DNA of 64,000 nt from Lachnospiraceae oral taxon 107 str. F0167 (GTDB lineage Bacteria > Bacillota > Clostridia > Lachnospirales > Lachnospiraceae): assembly GCA_000209465.1 (NCBI GenBank), contig GL890583.1, forward strand, positions 495,343 to 559,342. The letters are read 5' to 3'. Positions 26,808 through 36,006 of the stretch are shown one piece after another. The notes beneath the pieces were generated by a model. It was given only the letters and a program-made list of their open reading frames with translations, was not told where the DNA came from and ran no database searches. Made by a program: the position numbers and the translations under genes. Each line of letters opens with the position of its first letter. Position 1 is the stretch's first letter.

Positions 26808-27158
26808 GTGGAAAACAGAGAACGAAATATACAACTTATAGTAAGATTAAATGATGAAGAAAAAGCCTTGTTTGAAAAGAAAAGGAAGCTTGCTAAGTGC
26901 AAAAATATGAGCCTTTTTATAAGAAAGTGCGTGCTTGAAAAGGAGATTTACATTGTAGATTTAGAACCTTTTGCAGACTTACAAGGTTTACTTTACAATG
27001 CCACAAATAACATTAATCAAATTGCAAAGCATATAAATTCAACAGGTATAATCTATCGTGATGACATCAATGATATGAAAAAACAAATAGAGAATTTTTC
27101 AAAGGAGCTTTGGCAAATACACACCCTGCTTTTAAACAAGGCAAAAGAAAGCGATTAA
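26808..27158 (+). CDS. mobC: MobC-family relaxosome accessory protein
   Basis: The 116-residue protein starts at GTG behind AAAGGAGG; the open frame upstream lacks a ribosome site. It contains QLIVRLNDEEKALFEKKRKLA and MSLFIRKCVLEKEI, the ribbon-helix-helix-like part, then NATNNINQIAKHINSTG, the conserved MobC segment. It assists the relaxase at oriT. The relaxase gene starts six bases after its stop. These two genes are on the plus strand, against nearly everything else. Confidence 0.9.
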   Translation: MENRERNIQLIVRLNDEEKALFEKKRKLAKCKNMSLFIRKCVLEKEIYIVDLEPFADLQGLLYNATNNINQIAKHINSTGIIYRDDINDMKKQIENFSKELWQIHTLLLNKAKESD

Positions 27159-27163
27159 ACAAT

Positions 27164-28495
27164 ATGGCTATTACAAAGATACATCCCATAAAATCAACTC
27201 TTAACCTTGCTATAAGCTATATAGCTAATCCAGACAAAACTGATGACGAAGTATTAATCAGCACTAATAAATGCCATGCATCTACCGCACACACTCAATT
27301 TATGAAAAGAAGGGAAGAGCATAATATCAGAGGTACTGTACTTGCGAGACATCTTATCCAGTCTTTTTTGCCTGGGGAAACTACTCCCGAAAAAGCACAT
27401 CAAATCGGTCTTGAATTGTGTAAGAAAATCTTGAAAGATGAGTATGAATTTGTGCTTAGCACTCATATTGATAGGGGGCATATCCACAACCACATAATTT
27501 TCAATAATGTGAATATGGCTACAGGCAAGTGCTATCAGTCTAATAAAAGGAGCTATCATAAAATCAGATATCAAAGCGATAAGTTATGTGAAGAAAATAA
27601 TCTTTCTGTTATAGATGAGCATTATGAAATTTATAGGAAAAAATATAAGACGAATGGTAAGTCATGGTATGAAAATAAACAATTTAAAAGCGGCAACTCG
27701 TGGAAGAGCAGGCTTCAATTTGATATTGATAAAACTATAAAACAGTCTAAGGACTGGGAAGAATTTCTACAAAAAATGGCTGAGCTTGGTTATGAAATCA
27801 AACATGGCAATCACATTGCATTTAAGCACAAAGACAAGGAAAGATTTACAAGAGCAAAGACAATAGGGGAAGATTATACTGAGGAAAGAATAAAAGAGAG
27901 GATTACAAACAAGGATAATCAAAGGAGCTATACTGTCAAACAGCGTGTAGGAAATATTATTGATATCGCAAACAACGAAAAGGTCAAGGAAAGTAAGGGC
28001 TATGAATACTGGGCAACAAAACACAATCTGAAAGTAGCAGCCGATATGGTAATTTTTATGAGAGAGCAGGGCTTTAAGTCCTTTGCTCAACTTGACGAAT
28101 TTATCAAGGGGAGTGCCAATAAAAGGCAGGATATCCAAGATGAAATCAAGGCTATTGACAGTAAAATATCCGCTCTATCTGCCACTATGGAACAAATCCA
28201 TACTGTCAAAAAGTACCGACAAATATATCAAACTTATAAGGCTGATAAGAAAGACAGAGCCTTTTTTGAAGAATACAAATCACAAATTATCCTATATGAA
28301 AAGGATCTGTCCAACCTTAAAAAATCCTATTCCAAAATGCCGGACTCTAAGGATATTTTGAGCGAGCTTGATTTATTGCACGAAAAAAAGAATACCCTAA
28401 TGCAAGAGTATTCTTCTGTAAAAGATAATATGAAAGAGCTATATCAGATACGGAAAAACTACGAGAAATATATGGGGAAAGAGATGGAGAGGTAA
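27164..28495 (+). CDS. MobP-type relaxase (MobA/VirD2-like)
   Basis: The relaxase nicks oriT and leads the strand into the recipient. The 443-residue protein starts MAITKIHPIKSTLNLAISYIANP. The HUH metal site is HIDRGHIHNHIIFN (about residues 103-116), with the relaxase-typical NNVNMATGKCYQSNKRSY after it. The N-terminal tyrosine in AISYIANP is the likely nucleophile. The C-terminal half is charged and coiled. It fits the Tn1549 type of relaxase. Confidence 0.93.
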   Translation: MAITKIHPIKSTLNLAISYIANPDKTDDEVLISTNKCHASTAHTQFMKRREEHNIRGTVLARHLIQSFLPGETTPEKAHQIGLELCKKILKDEYEFVLSTHIDRGHIHNHIIFNNVNMATGKCYQSNKRSYHKIRYQSDKLCEENNLSVIDEHYEIYRKKYKTNGKSWYENKQFKSGNSWKSRLQFDIDKTIKQSKDWEEFLQKMAELGYEIKHGNHIAFKHKDKERFTRAKTIGEDYTEERIKERITNKDNQRSYTVKQRVGNIIDIANNEKVKESKGYEYWATKHNLKVAADMVIFMREQGFKSFAQLDEFIKGSANKRQDIQDEIKAIDSKISALSATMEQIHTVKKYRQIYQTYKADKKDRAFFEEYKSQIILYEKDLSNLKKSYSKMPDSKDILSELDLLHEKKNTLMQEYSSVKDNMKELYQIRKNYEKYMGKEMER

Positions 28496-28559
28496 GACTC
28501 TCTCCTTTCTCACCCCACTTATTTTTATTAAAAAGTCTGTTCACCAATCTCAGATAAGA

Positions 28560-28671
28560 TAAGATATATCTCTTTAAAACTTGAATTGTCAGGCTACGGG
28601 ATGGTTTTCCCATTCTCAAGATGAAGACGAATAATCTTCTTCTTGAATTCTGATTAAATATGTTTATTCAT
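28560..28671 (-). pseudogene. Remnant of an IS3-family orfA
   Basis: On the minus strand an ATG behind GAGGTAATTACT reads MNKHI, stop, SEFKKKIIRLHLENGKTIP, stop, then continues in another frame with RSLT. This matches the start of IS3-type OrfA proteins but has two stops and a frameshift and breaks off early. It lies exactly at the end of the defence cargo, next to qatD. Confidence 0.6.
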
Positions 28672-28729
28672 AGTAATTACCTCTTTCCTGCTATTATTTT
28701 AACTTATTAGGTCAAGGTGTTACAACTAA

Positions 28730-29464
28730 TTATACCACAAAAATTTTTCTAAAATTCTCTTTTAATCTTGCATAAATTAGTTGTTTATCTAGTTCTTTAC
28801 TGATGTGTAAATATTCAATGATATCATTTATAAAAGAGATGTTATAGGTTGTGTGAAGTCCATCTGTAAATGGGGCATCACTTTCAATGACGACTCTATC
28901 AAGTGGAATCATTTTAATAATATTTTTTCCATTTTGGCTTTTTATCATTTGATGATTTATTGAGAAAAAATACCCTCTTGATAATGCAATTTTTAACTCT
29001 CTTATATTTCCAGTGTACCAATGAAACATTACTTTCCCTGCAAATCCTTCAAGAATCTCTAAACAGTCAATCTCTGCCTTGCGTGTATGAACACTTATTA
29101 CCTTATTTTTATCTACTTTACATAAATCAATAATTTGTTTAAATACTTCTCTTTGCTTTACTTTAGTTCCTATGTTTTTAGCAGAATAGTCCAAACCAAT
29201 TTCTCCAATATAGCGAGTTGTTTGAAAAAAATCTTGAAAAATTCTAATTTGAGTATTATATTCTGCCGCCAATTCCGGATGAAAGCCTAATGCTAATCTA
29301 ATATATTTATAATTCCAATTCTCTGCATAATATCTCTTGTATAAATCTGGTAAATTAGTAACCGCAATAGTATAAGATTTATTTTCTTCAATATATTTCA
29401 AAACTTCATATTTATTTTTATATAAATCAAAATGCATGTGCATATCCATATAAAAATCAGCCAT
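28730..29464 (-). CDS. qatD: QatD, TatD-like hydrolase of the Qat anti-phage system
   Basis: The 244-residue protein is of the TatD metal-dependent hydrolase family: MDMHMHFD at the N-terminus, GFHPE near residue 82, IGEIGLDY near 107, VSVHTRK-like ISVHTRK near 143, MFHWYTG near 164, and ESDAPF near 212. Its start overlaps the qatC stop by 8 bp. In known Qat systems a TatD-like gene is the fourth of four; gene order here is the same. Expected role: nuclease or phosphodiesterase in the defence complex. Confidence 0.9.
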   Translation of the reverse strand: MADFYMDMHMHFDLYKNKYEVLKYIEENKSYTIAVTNLPDLYKRYYAENWNYKYIRLALGFHPELAAEYNTQIRIFQDFFQTTRYIGEIGLDYSAKNIGTKVKQREVFKQIIDLCKVDKNKVISVHTRKAEIDCLEILEGFAGKVMFHWYTGNIRELKIALSRGYFFSINHQMIKSQNGKNIIKMIPLDRVVIESDAPFTDGLHTTYNISFINDIIEYLHISKELDKQLIYARLKENFRKIFVV

Positions 29465-30743
29465 CCAACGCCTCCAAATAATTTTTTAATTCCTTCATAC
29501 CTCTAATATACAAGCTTGCATAATCTTCAATATTGTATTTTATAGTTCCGCTAGATTGAATGGTCATAAAAGCATACTTAGGATTAAATTTTCTTTGCCC
29601 TAAACGATAAGAATTTAAACAAGTTTTCGATGCATTGCCTCCAACAAATTTACTATCTCTATAAGAACTGTTATCTATAATGCCTGCATGCATAATAGCT
29701 GCTTGTCTTATTACACAGGGCAAACAATATCCACAATGTCGAGCTTCTATTTCCTTTTGCATTCTACCATTATCAGGATGTGAACAAGACATTGTATTCT
29801 CTAAATTTTCTTTAACAAAAAGCTTATTTTTACAATCCAATAGCATTTCCCCCTTTGTCTTGAACTGATACGGATTATCTAATTTTACTTTTATTCCAAT
29901 CAAATCTAATAATTCCTGAAATAAAGTCATATAGTGTGGATGTGTTGTCCTAGTACTACTAGTACCTATTCGAGAAAATGTACTAGGGATATTTAATGAA
30001 ATAAATCCATTTTCAGGTATAATTAGGTGGAGAGATTTTTTTAAACATGATGCAACGGCTAATGCATGAGAGAAAAACATAAAAGAACGAGTTCGAGTGG
30101 TATCTTCAACACCCGCTGTAACTTTTGCATAATATTGATGAAAATCTCTTGATTCTAATTTATATTTCTTAATAAATTTTTCTTTAAGAATATCTTGAAA
30201 TTCTTTAGTTCCTTTCCCCCCACCATAGTGACTCACAAATAATGTTTTGTTATCTGTACTTTCCAGTAAATCAATTGCTCCAATGAATGAATCCATTCCA
30301 CCTGAAAACATACAAATTTGATCATAGTCTTTAACTTGTAGCTTTGATTTTTCCCATCTATTGAAATTTGTCTTTTCATTTTCAGATAAGATCCTTTTTC
30401 TAAAAATAAACCCCCATTTATCTCCACTTAAAAAATTTAGCATTTCCTCAAGAGTTGATTTTGCATTTTGCCACATATCATATTCAAGAACAGGAATAAA
30501 AATTAAAAATTCTCTGCTCCACCCATCATATGCATTTTTTCTTAAACATAATCTATCTGCAGCAAAAACAGTCATAGAAATATAAAGTAAATCCAATGCC
30601 TGTTGACTATACCAATAAGGCAACCTGTTTTTATTATTCCAAAATGTATATGAAAAAGAATTAGGATTAAAAAAATCAATATTCTCTGCTTTTTCATCAG
30701 CCTTGAAATTATCTGTTTTATCTATTCGGCAAACTATTTTCAT
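29457..30743 (-). CDS. qatC: QatC, QueC-like protein of the Qat anti-phage system
   Basis: The PP-loop ATP pyrophosphatase motif FSGGMDSFIGA lies near residue 145, and a cysteine cluster CSHPDNGR..HCGYCLPCVIRQA near residue 330 resembles the zinc site of QueC, the preQ0 synthase. The protein is much longer than QueC (428 residues), as in QatC. GGAGG supports the ATG at 30743, which overlaps the qatB stop (ATGA). In Qat the QueC-like protein is required for defence, probably by modifying a partner (family knowledge, mechanism uncertain). Confidence 0.9.
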   Translation of the reverse strand: MKIVCRIDKTDNFKADEKAENIDFFNPNSFSYTFWNNKNRLPYWYSQQALDLLYISMTVFAADRLCLRKNAYDGWSREFLIFIPVLEYDMWQNAKSTLEEMLNFLSGDKWGFIFRKRILSENEKTNFNRWEKSKLQVKDYDQICMFSGGMDSFIGAIDLLESTDNKTLFVSHYGGGKGTKEFQDILKEKFIKKYKLESRDFHQYYAKVTAGVEDTTRTRSFMFFSHALAVASCLKKSLHLIIPENGFISLNIPSTFSRIGTSSTRTTHPHYMTLFQELLDLIGIKVKLDNPYQFKTKGEMLLDCKNKLFVKENLENTMSCSHPDNGRMQKEIEARHCGYCLPCVIRQAAIMHAGIIDNSSYRDSKFVGGNASKTCLNSYRLGQRKFNPKYAFMTIQSSGTIKYNIEDYASLYIRGMKELKNYLEALDG

Positions 30744-31507
30744 AAGATTCCCTCCATAACGTTTAGACAACGTTCATGCATATCAGCAATTGTAGATGAA
30801 ATATCCTTGCTTATTATGTTACCTTGTTTATTAAATTCAACATCCACAATTCCCATAATCATATCTTTGAATTCACATTCAATAGCATATGCATCATCTG
30901 CGTTAGTAATGTACATCTCTAAACGACTGCTCAAATCTTTCATCATAGTAATCCAAATGTACGCACCTATATATTCTTTCAAAGCTTCATTCATAAATTC
31001 TAATGGCATACTGTTAAGGCAACCTATATTCATCTCATTATTTTCAACATAGTCAAATATTTTAGATAATGCCTCTTGCGTAGCTTCTTTTGCAACAACA
31101 TCTTCTTTAGTGTCTGAATCTGGTGCAATTACATCTACTAATTTAGAAAAAATCTCTTCTATAGATTTTCCTTCATATTCAATACCAAAATTTTTGAATG
31201 TTACTTTTACACCATCAGTAGCAATGCCATATAAAAAATTTCCCAGATTCCCACCAGCTTTTCTTCCTGAATATGCCTGTGATGACATACTTTGAGAACC
31301 TCCGGCTGCTCTAACATACTGGCGAGCAATGTGTTTTATAGAGCCGTATCCACCTCTGCTATTGATATACTTAGACATGTCTGATTTAACAGTTTGCCAT
31401 CTAACTGGTTCAATGATATCAGAACCTTCATCTTGATTAGGGCTATAATCTTCTGGTAATAAGGGATTTCTATCATTTCTACCATTAAAAATACTAGATG
31501 TTCCCAT
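30740..31507 (-). CDS. qatB: QatB of the Qat anti-phage system
   Basis: The 255-residue protein starts at ATG behind GAGGAGG, 16 bp after the qatA stop. The N-terminal third is flexible and glycine-rich (RQYVRAAGGSQSMSSQAYSGRKAGG, residues about 63-87), followed by a helical domain. No catalytic motif is seen. The identification rests on its position between a KAP ATPase and a QueC-like gene, where QatB always stands. Confidence 0.85.
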   Translation of the reverse strand: MGTSSIFNGRNDRNPLLPEDYSPNQDEGSDIIEPVRWQTVKSDMSKYINSRGGYGSIKHIARQYVRAAGGSQSMSSQAYSGRKAGGNLGNFLYGIATDGVKVTFKNFGIEYEGKSIEEIFSKLVDVIAPDSDTKEDVVAKEATQEALSKIFDYVENNEMNIGCLNSMPLEFMNEALKEYIGAYIWITMMKDLSSRLEMYITNADDAYAIECEFKDMIMGIVDVEFNKQGNIISKDISSTIADMHERCLNVMEGIL

Positions 31508-31523
31508 AGTCCCTCCTCTTTTT

Positions 31524-33344
31524 CTATTTTTCTAATGACCTTTCTATACTAACCCGTAATCCCGACTTATTTTTATCCCATTGAGATGCTATCTCTATAA
31601 TTTCTACCTTTTTATTTGTTTTATTTGCGAAATCAGCTATATAACCAACACAGCCCAGAGATATTTGTGAACCGCTAAATGATTGTAAGTAACTTAGAGT
31701 ATCATTAGTTAATTCTATTCTTTTTTGAGCAAATTGTAAAAATGCTTTAATTAGTTCACTAGATATTGTGGTTTCTGCTAACATTGAGGAATGCATAGCT
31801 TCAAGAATTGTTGCAGCATCAGAGTCTGATATATTTGCTGCAGATTTAATAGCTTGTTGAAGCTTAACATCTGTTTTTGATAATAATTGTTCCAATATTT
31901 CCTGTGCTACCGGTGAAAGGAAAGTAGAAATACGGCTAATTTTTTCGTCTAGCGAAGTTCTAGTAAAGTAAAAATATGTGTTAAGATTTTCCTTAGATAG
32001 TTCTGGTTTTATTTTACACCAATTCAAAAACCAACTATCTTCTCTCCAAATTTTCAATTCATAAGCATTTTCTGAAGTTCCATTTTCAAACAGCTCTAAT
32101 TCTTTACTTAAAGTATTATTTGCTGCCATTTCTGCAATTTTATTAAAAATCCTCGGTTTTATATATTCCAACATCATTATCTTAGCAAGAATTTTTCTAT
32201 CCAATTGCTTTCTCTTGTAAGAAGCCATTTGTAGTCTCATATACATTGAATTTAAGAAGCGTTTACACTGTCGAGGGTTCCCATGCAATCCATTAGACAA
32301 AACAAAAGCCAATTGATTTGCAATAGAAAGTGATTCTACAATTTTCTCATGGATACATTCTGTCTCGCTAAAAGATTTACAAACTGAATCAATCTTGAAT
32401 TTTTCAAAATCTTCTTTTTTCTTATCAATTATCCGAGATAAGACTCTTTGAAAATCATTTTCTTCTAATTCTGATTGTAAAAGTAAGCAAGCTATATATA
32501 TCTCCACTTCATCAGCATTTAATTGCGGAATACGAATAGGATACTGTATCAATTTTTCTAAATATTCTTTTCCAATATCAATTTGAATACCTTCAATGTC
32601 TTTAAATTTACTTTTAACTGCATATGAAATATGACGTTCATCAGCACCTATTACAAAAGCAACCTTTCCCTCAAAAAGAAATAGTTTTATTGCTTCAAGA
32701 GTGTCTAATATGGTATCCGGTCTACATCTATCTAATTCGTCTATAAAAACAACTAGGCGGCTGATTTTTGATTCTTCCAATAAAGAGGCAAATTCTTTTT
32801 GAAATTTTTTGATATCTTCACGTAAGTCCTTATTGTTTAACTCGTTTTCAATACTAGATTGAATGTTTTCTATATCGGTAGCTTCTATTTTTTCTTGACT
32901 ACTTTTCAAAACCTGATTTATTGTAATGCCAAGTAAAGAACTTATTCCTCCTGTCATTAGAAAATCAGTCCCATACTTTAATGTACTTTTAATAAATTTA
33001 AATTTATCAACGCTTTTGTATAGACCTTTAATGATATCTTTAGCCTTTTTGGTTAGATTTTTTTCTTCATATATTTCATCAAGAATAGTACCTAATATTG
33101 CCGTTTTTGCTTCTTCGTAATTTTCAAATAACCAACCATTAAATACCAAGCACTTTATTTTCTTATCTTCATTAATTAGACGTTCTTTACACATATACAT
33201 TAGGCTTGACTTTCCACTTCCCCAATCACCATATACCCCAATACTGGCAGGTAAAAGGGCATCATCTTTAATAATGTTTTGAACCGTTTGTATTAAATAA
33301 TCATAATCCAGAAAATCAAGTTCTGTCTCACTGTCTTTCCACAT
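31524..33344 (-). CDS. qatA: QatA, KAP-family P-loop ATPase of the Qat anti-phage system
   Basis: The 606-residue protein is a KAP-type NTPase: Walker A GVYGDWGSGKSS (about residues 37-48) and Walker B RLVVFIDELDRCRPDT (about 193-208). A hydrophobic stretch near residues 120-145 lies in the insertion typical of KAP NTPases. The C-terminal part is helical. GGAGG precedes the ATG. It is the first gene of the qatABCD operon and starts 38 bp after the methyltransferase-nuclease fusion, so all may form one transcript. Confidence 0.9.
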   Translation of the reverse strand: MWKDSETELDFLDYDYLIQTVQNIIKDDALLPASIGVYGDWGSGKSSLMYMCKERLINEDKKIKCLVFNGWLFENYEEAKTAILGTILDEIYEEKNLTKKAKDIIKGLYKSVDKFKFIKSTLKYGTDFLMTGGISSLLGITINQVLKSSQEKIEATDIENIQSSIENELNNKDLREDIKKFQKEFASLLEESKISRLVVFIDELDRCRPDTILDTLEAIKLFLFEGKVAFVIGADERHISYAVKSKFKDIEGIQIDIGKEYLEKLIQYPIRIPQLNADEVEIYIACLLLQSELEENDFQRVLSRIIDKKKEDFEKFKIDSVCKSFSETECIHEKIVESLSIANQLAFVLSNGLHGNPRQCKRFLNSMYMRLQMASYKRKQLDRKILAKIMMLEYIKPRIFNKIAEMAANNTLSKELELFENGTSENAYELKIWREDSWFLNWCKIKPELSKENLNTYFYFTRTSLDEKISRISTFLSPVAQEILEQLLSKTDVKLQQAIKSAANISDSDAATILEAMHSSMLAETTISSELIKAFLQFAQKRIELTNDTLSYLQSFSGSQISLGCVGYIADFANKTNKKVEIIEIASQWDKNKSGLRVSIERSLEK

Positions 33345-33382
33345 GTGGTTACCTCCTAAAATAATGTGGTAATTTTAGAAAA

Positions 33383-35503
33383 TTAATCATCCACACAAAC
33401 CTTATTCCATGCAATCTTATGTTCAAAATTAATCTCAGTATTATCAGATAGGTTTTTTACATATTTTTCTACAAATACATCTGTATTATCAAGCAATCTT
33501 AGATAATATTTAAGAGTAGGAAATACGCCGTTCACTATAATTTGACAGCCATGTTCTTCCCTGATTTTACAAATCATTTCATCAATTGCTACTCTTTCTT
33601 CCTCGCTTGGAACCACTGTACTTAGTAAGTAATATCTTTGTACCGGTCTTTCACTTATTTTTTTATATGCATCTTCAACCATAATCGCATTGACGGGTAT
33701 ATCAAATTTAACCTCAACCACTTCATAAATAGAATTATCAGCAGCATTACGAACGACAATATCGCCAGTTTCTCCACTGCTCCTATCACAGCTATTATGA
33801 GATGCCAATTTATCTAAAGTCATCCCATTAAAGCGTTTCAGCTCTTCTATAATACACTGATATATACTATATAATGCGACTACCGGAAGTATAGAAGCAC
33901 CTCGGCTCTTATATTGAAAATAAAAATGTTTGCGTAATGATTCCATTATCTCATTAATTGTTAAAGATGTTTCCTTTTCTATAGGATTTACAAGAATCAC
34001 TGTCTTATCTTTTTTACACTTAATGCTATATGCCATCATAGCAATTACATATTTTTCAGAATCAGCCCCGTTTTCTTCCACATCGTTAAGAATATTTAAA
34101 AATGCCGCCTTTATGTTTTTATTCTGAATTTTCCCCGGGAAGTCTAATCCATATGGAATATTTTGTTCAAGACTTCTAGTTAGCCATCCTGACTCTTTCA
34201 TTGCACCAAGAAATCTTTTCTGTTTCATAAATGGTGTTATATACTTGGTGTCAAAACTTCTCCCACTATATCCATTTACCATATTGGCTTGATGCCTCCT
34301 CACATCTTGCTCGGGATGCAAGCTTTTATATACTAAACTTGTTAATAAGACAGTGAATACCCCTTTAAAAGTCTCTTCTTTGTCGACAACAGTTTTAACC
34401 ATTTTAATCTGAATGTCTGTCAAACCAATATCTTCTAACTTGCTTATTTGTTCAGCTTCATTATACTTTTCTTCTAAAAATTTTGTTTCTCTATCCATTA
34501 CTTCTCCTTCAATAAAAAATTGATTTACAATTTCTTCTGCTACGGCTTTTACCATATTCACACAAATTGAGTTTCCTATGCGAGCATAAAGATTTGCTGT
34601 ACTTCCTATTTTTTTATAATTCTCTGGAAACCCCATGAATCTAAAGCATTCATCCATTGTAAGTTTTCTAACCATATCACCGACTTTAATAAAATATCGT
34701 CCACTAGATTCTTGGGAAGCTAATGTAGGATGTATACCAGAGGACGAATAAATTCTATTTGGCTGCTTATGAACTCTGGACAGATGTTCCGTACCAGGTC
34801 TAACACCTACTGTTCTTATTTTTTTATTTCTATAACCACAAAATATTAATCCGGATTTCATTTGTTTTTTTATTAATGAATCTTCAAGAATTGTGTAGCT
34901 GTCCCTTGGAAGTATTTCAAAATCAGCCGCCTTATCTAAAAATGGTTTCATTGTTTCCACAGTATTCATTTTTAATTTTGTAAAATCAAAAATTCTTCCA
35001 TCTATATTACCTACTATAATGATTCTTTCCCTATTTTGTGGAACTCCAAAATTTCTTGCATTAAGTACCTTGTAAACAACTGTATAACCTAGTTCTGACA
35101 GTACAGATAGCATGACAGTAAGTGTTCTTCCTGAATCATGTTTCTCAAGATTTGATACATTTTCTAAAATAAATGTTTTTGGTCTTTTTTCTTCTATAAT
35201 CCTACAAATATCAAAAAACAATGTTCCCCTTGTTTCATCATAAAATCCTTTTTGCTTTCCGCAAATTGAAAATGCTTGACAAGGAAATCCCGCACATAGA
35301 ATATCAAAATCGGGGATATCTTTAATGTTGAGCTTTGTTATATCACATTTTGGATTTTCACCGAAATTTAATTCGTACATTTCACAAGCATGTTCGTCTA
35401 TCTCTGAGCTAAAAACACACTTACAACCTGCGTCTTCAAAACCTAATCTAAATCCACCAATTCCAGCAAAAAGGTCAATAAACTTTAACTTTTTATTTTC
35501 CAT
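33383..35503 (-). CDS. Cytosine-5 DNA methyltransferase fused to a PD-(D/E)xK nuclease-like domain
   Basis: The first 330 residues form a full C5 methyltransferase: DLFAGIGGFR (motif I), GFPCQAFS with the catalytic cysteine (about residue 75), ENV (about 115), QNRER (about 156), and GNSICVNM (about 310). Residues 340-706 form a second domain with GETGDIVV (D581) and VVEVKF (E597, K599), the spacing of a PD-(D/E)xK nuclease. A complete type II-like R-M in one chain is the simplest reading. NGYSGRSFDTKYITPF near residue 410 looks conserved, possibly SacI-like (uncertain). The HTH gene lies just upstream. Confidence 0.85.
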   Translation of the reverse strand: MENKKLKFIDLFAGIGGFRLGFEDAGCKCVFSSEIDEHACEMYELNFGENPKCDITKLNIKDIPDFDILCAGFPCQAFSICGKQKGFYDETRGTLFFDICRIIEEKRPKTFILENVSNLEKHDSGRTLTVMLSVLSELGYTVVYKVLNARNFGVPQNRERIIIVGNIDGRIFDFTKLKMNTVETMKPFLDKAADFEILPRDSYTILEDSLIKKQMKSGLIFCGYRNKKIRTVGVRPGTEHLSRVHKQPNRIYSSSGIHPTLASQESSGRYFIKVGDMVRKLTMDECFRFMGFPENYKKIGSTANLYARIGNSICVNMVKAVAEEIVNQFFIEGEVMDRETKFLEEKYNEAEQISKLEDIGLTDIQIKMVKTVVDKEETFKGVFTVLLTSLVYKSLHPEQDVRRHQANMVNGYSGRSFDTKYITPFMKQKRFLGAMKESGWLTRSLEQNIPYGLDFPGKIQNKNIKAAFLNILNDVEENGADSEKYVIAMMAYSIKCKKDKTVILVNPIEKETSLTINEIMESLRKHFYFQYKSRGASILPVVALYSIYQCIIEELKRFNGMTLDKLASHNSCDRSSGETGDIVVRNAADNSIYEVVEVKFDIPVNAIMVEDAYKKISERPVQRYYLLSTVVPSEEERVAIDEMICKIREEHGCQIIVNGVFPTLKYYLRLLDNTDVFVEKYVKNLSDNTEINFEHKIAWNKVCVDD

Positions 35504-35521
35504 TTTCTACCTCATTTATTT

Positions 35522-35623
35522 TTACAAATATCTTATGCTATCAGAATAAAAGATATTAACTAAAAAATGTTTGGATAATCCTCCTGCTCCTGAAAATAAA
35601 TCTATAACTGTAAACTTAGACAC
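35522..35623 (-). pseudogene. N-terminal stump of another cytosine-5 methyltransferase
   Basis: A GTG nine bases behind GGAGG opens a 33-residue frame beginning SKFTVIDLFSGAGGLSKHF, the exact start and motif I of a different C5 methyltransferase. It then runs into unrelated sequence and stops just ahead of the present methyltransferase gene. It overlaps the end of the HTH gene by 8 bp, so the regulator probably belonged to this lost enzyme. Confidence 0.7.
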
Positions 35624-35846
35624 CTCTTTTTCCTCCATCATCGATGCTTATACACTCAACAATCTCTGATATATCGCACTCTAACACATCGCATATTCTT
35701 AGCAATACATCAGTTGTTACATTATCACCATTTTTTATCTTATAAAATGTGCTTTTGCTTAACTTAGCCTTTTCGATAAGCTCACAATTTTTCATATCTA
35801 TATCTATCAATTTTTTAAACAATTTCTTATAACTCAATCTTGACAC
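35616..35846 (-). CDS. XRE-family HTH regulator of the R-M cargo
   Basis: The 76-residue protein is almost entirely a Cro/C1-type helix-turn-helix: LIEKAKLSKSTFYKIKNGDNVTTDVLLRICDVLECDISEIVE. Small regulators of this sort ahead of methyltransferase genes often act as R-M controllers. The ORF ends over the start of the methyltransferase stump. Its promoter region (35847-35955) is AT-rich. Confidence 0.85.
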   Translation of the reverse strand: MSRLSYKKLFKKLIDIDMKNCELIEKAKLSKSTFYKIKNGDNVTTDVLLRICDVLECDISEIVECISIDDGGKRGV

Positions 35847-35950
35847 GATACTCCTCCAGTTTTCTTAACCATTTCGTACCGGGAAATATTATACCACATA
35901 AGTAACATTATATGTAGTATTTTTTCTCTTTTATCGAACTATTTTTACAA

Positions 35951-35988
35951 AAAAATAAACTCGGTGCAGTCCGAAGACTACACCGAGT
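35951..35988 (-). terminator. Strong terminator at the left end of the transfer operon
   Basis: ACTCGGTGTAGTC and GACTGCACCGAGT pair around a TTCG loop on the minus strand, with one mismatch, followed by TTTATTTTTTT. It ends the operon of the SSB-like gene and separates it from the defence cargo. Confidence 0.9.
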
Positions 35989-36006
35989 ATTTCTCATCTT
36001 TCAATA

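Noticed and set aside
33383-35503. Two separate genes for methyltransferase and nuclease
   Set aside because: The frame is continuous without an internal ribosome site and start that would favour a split.
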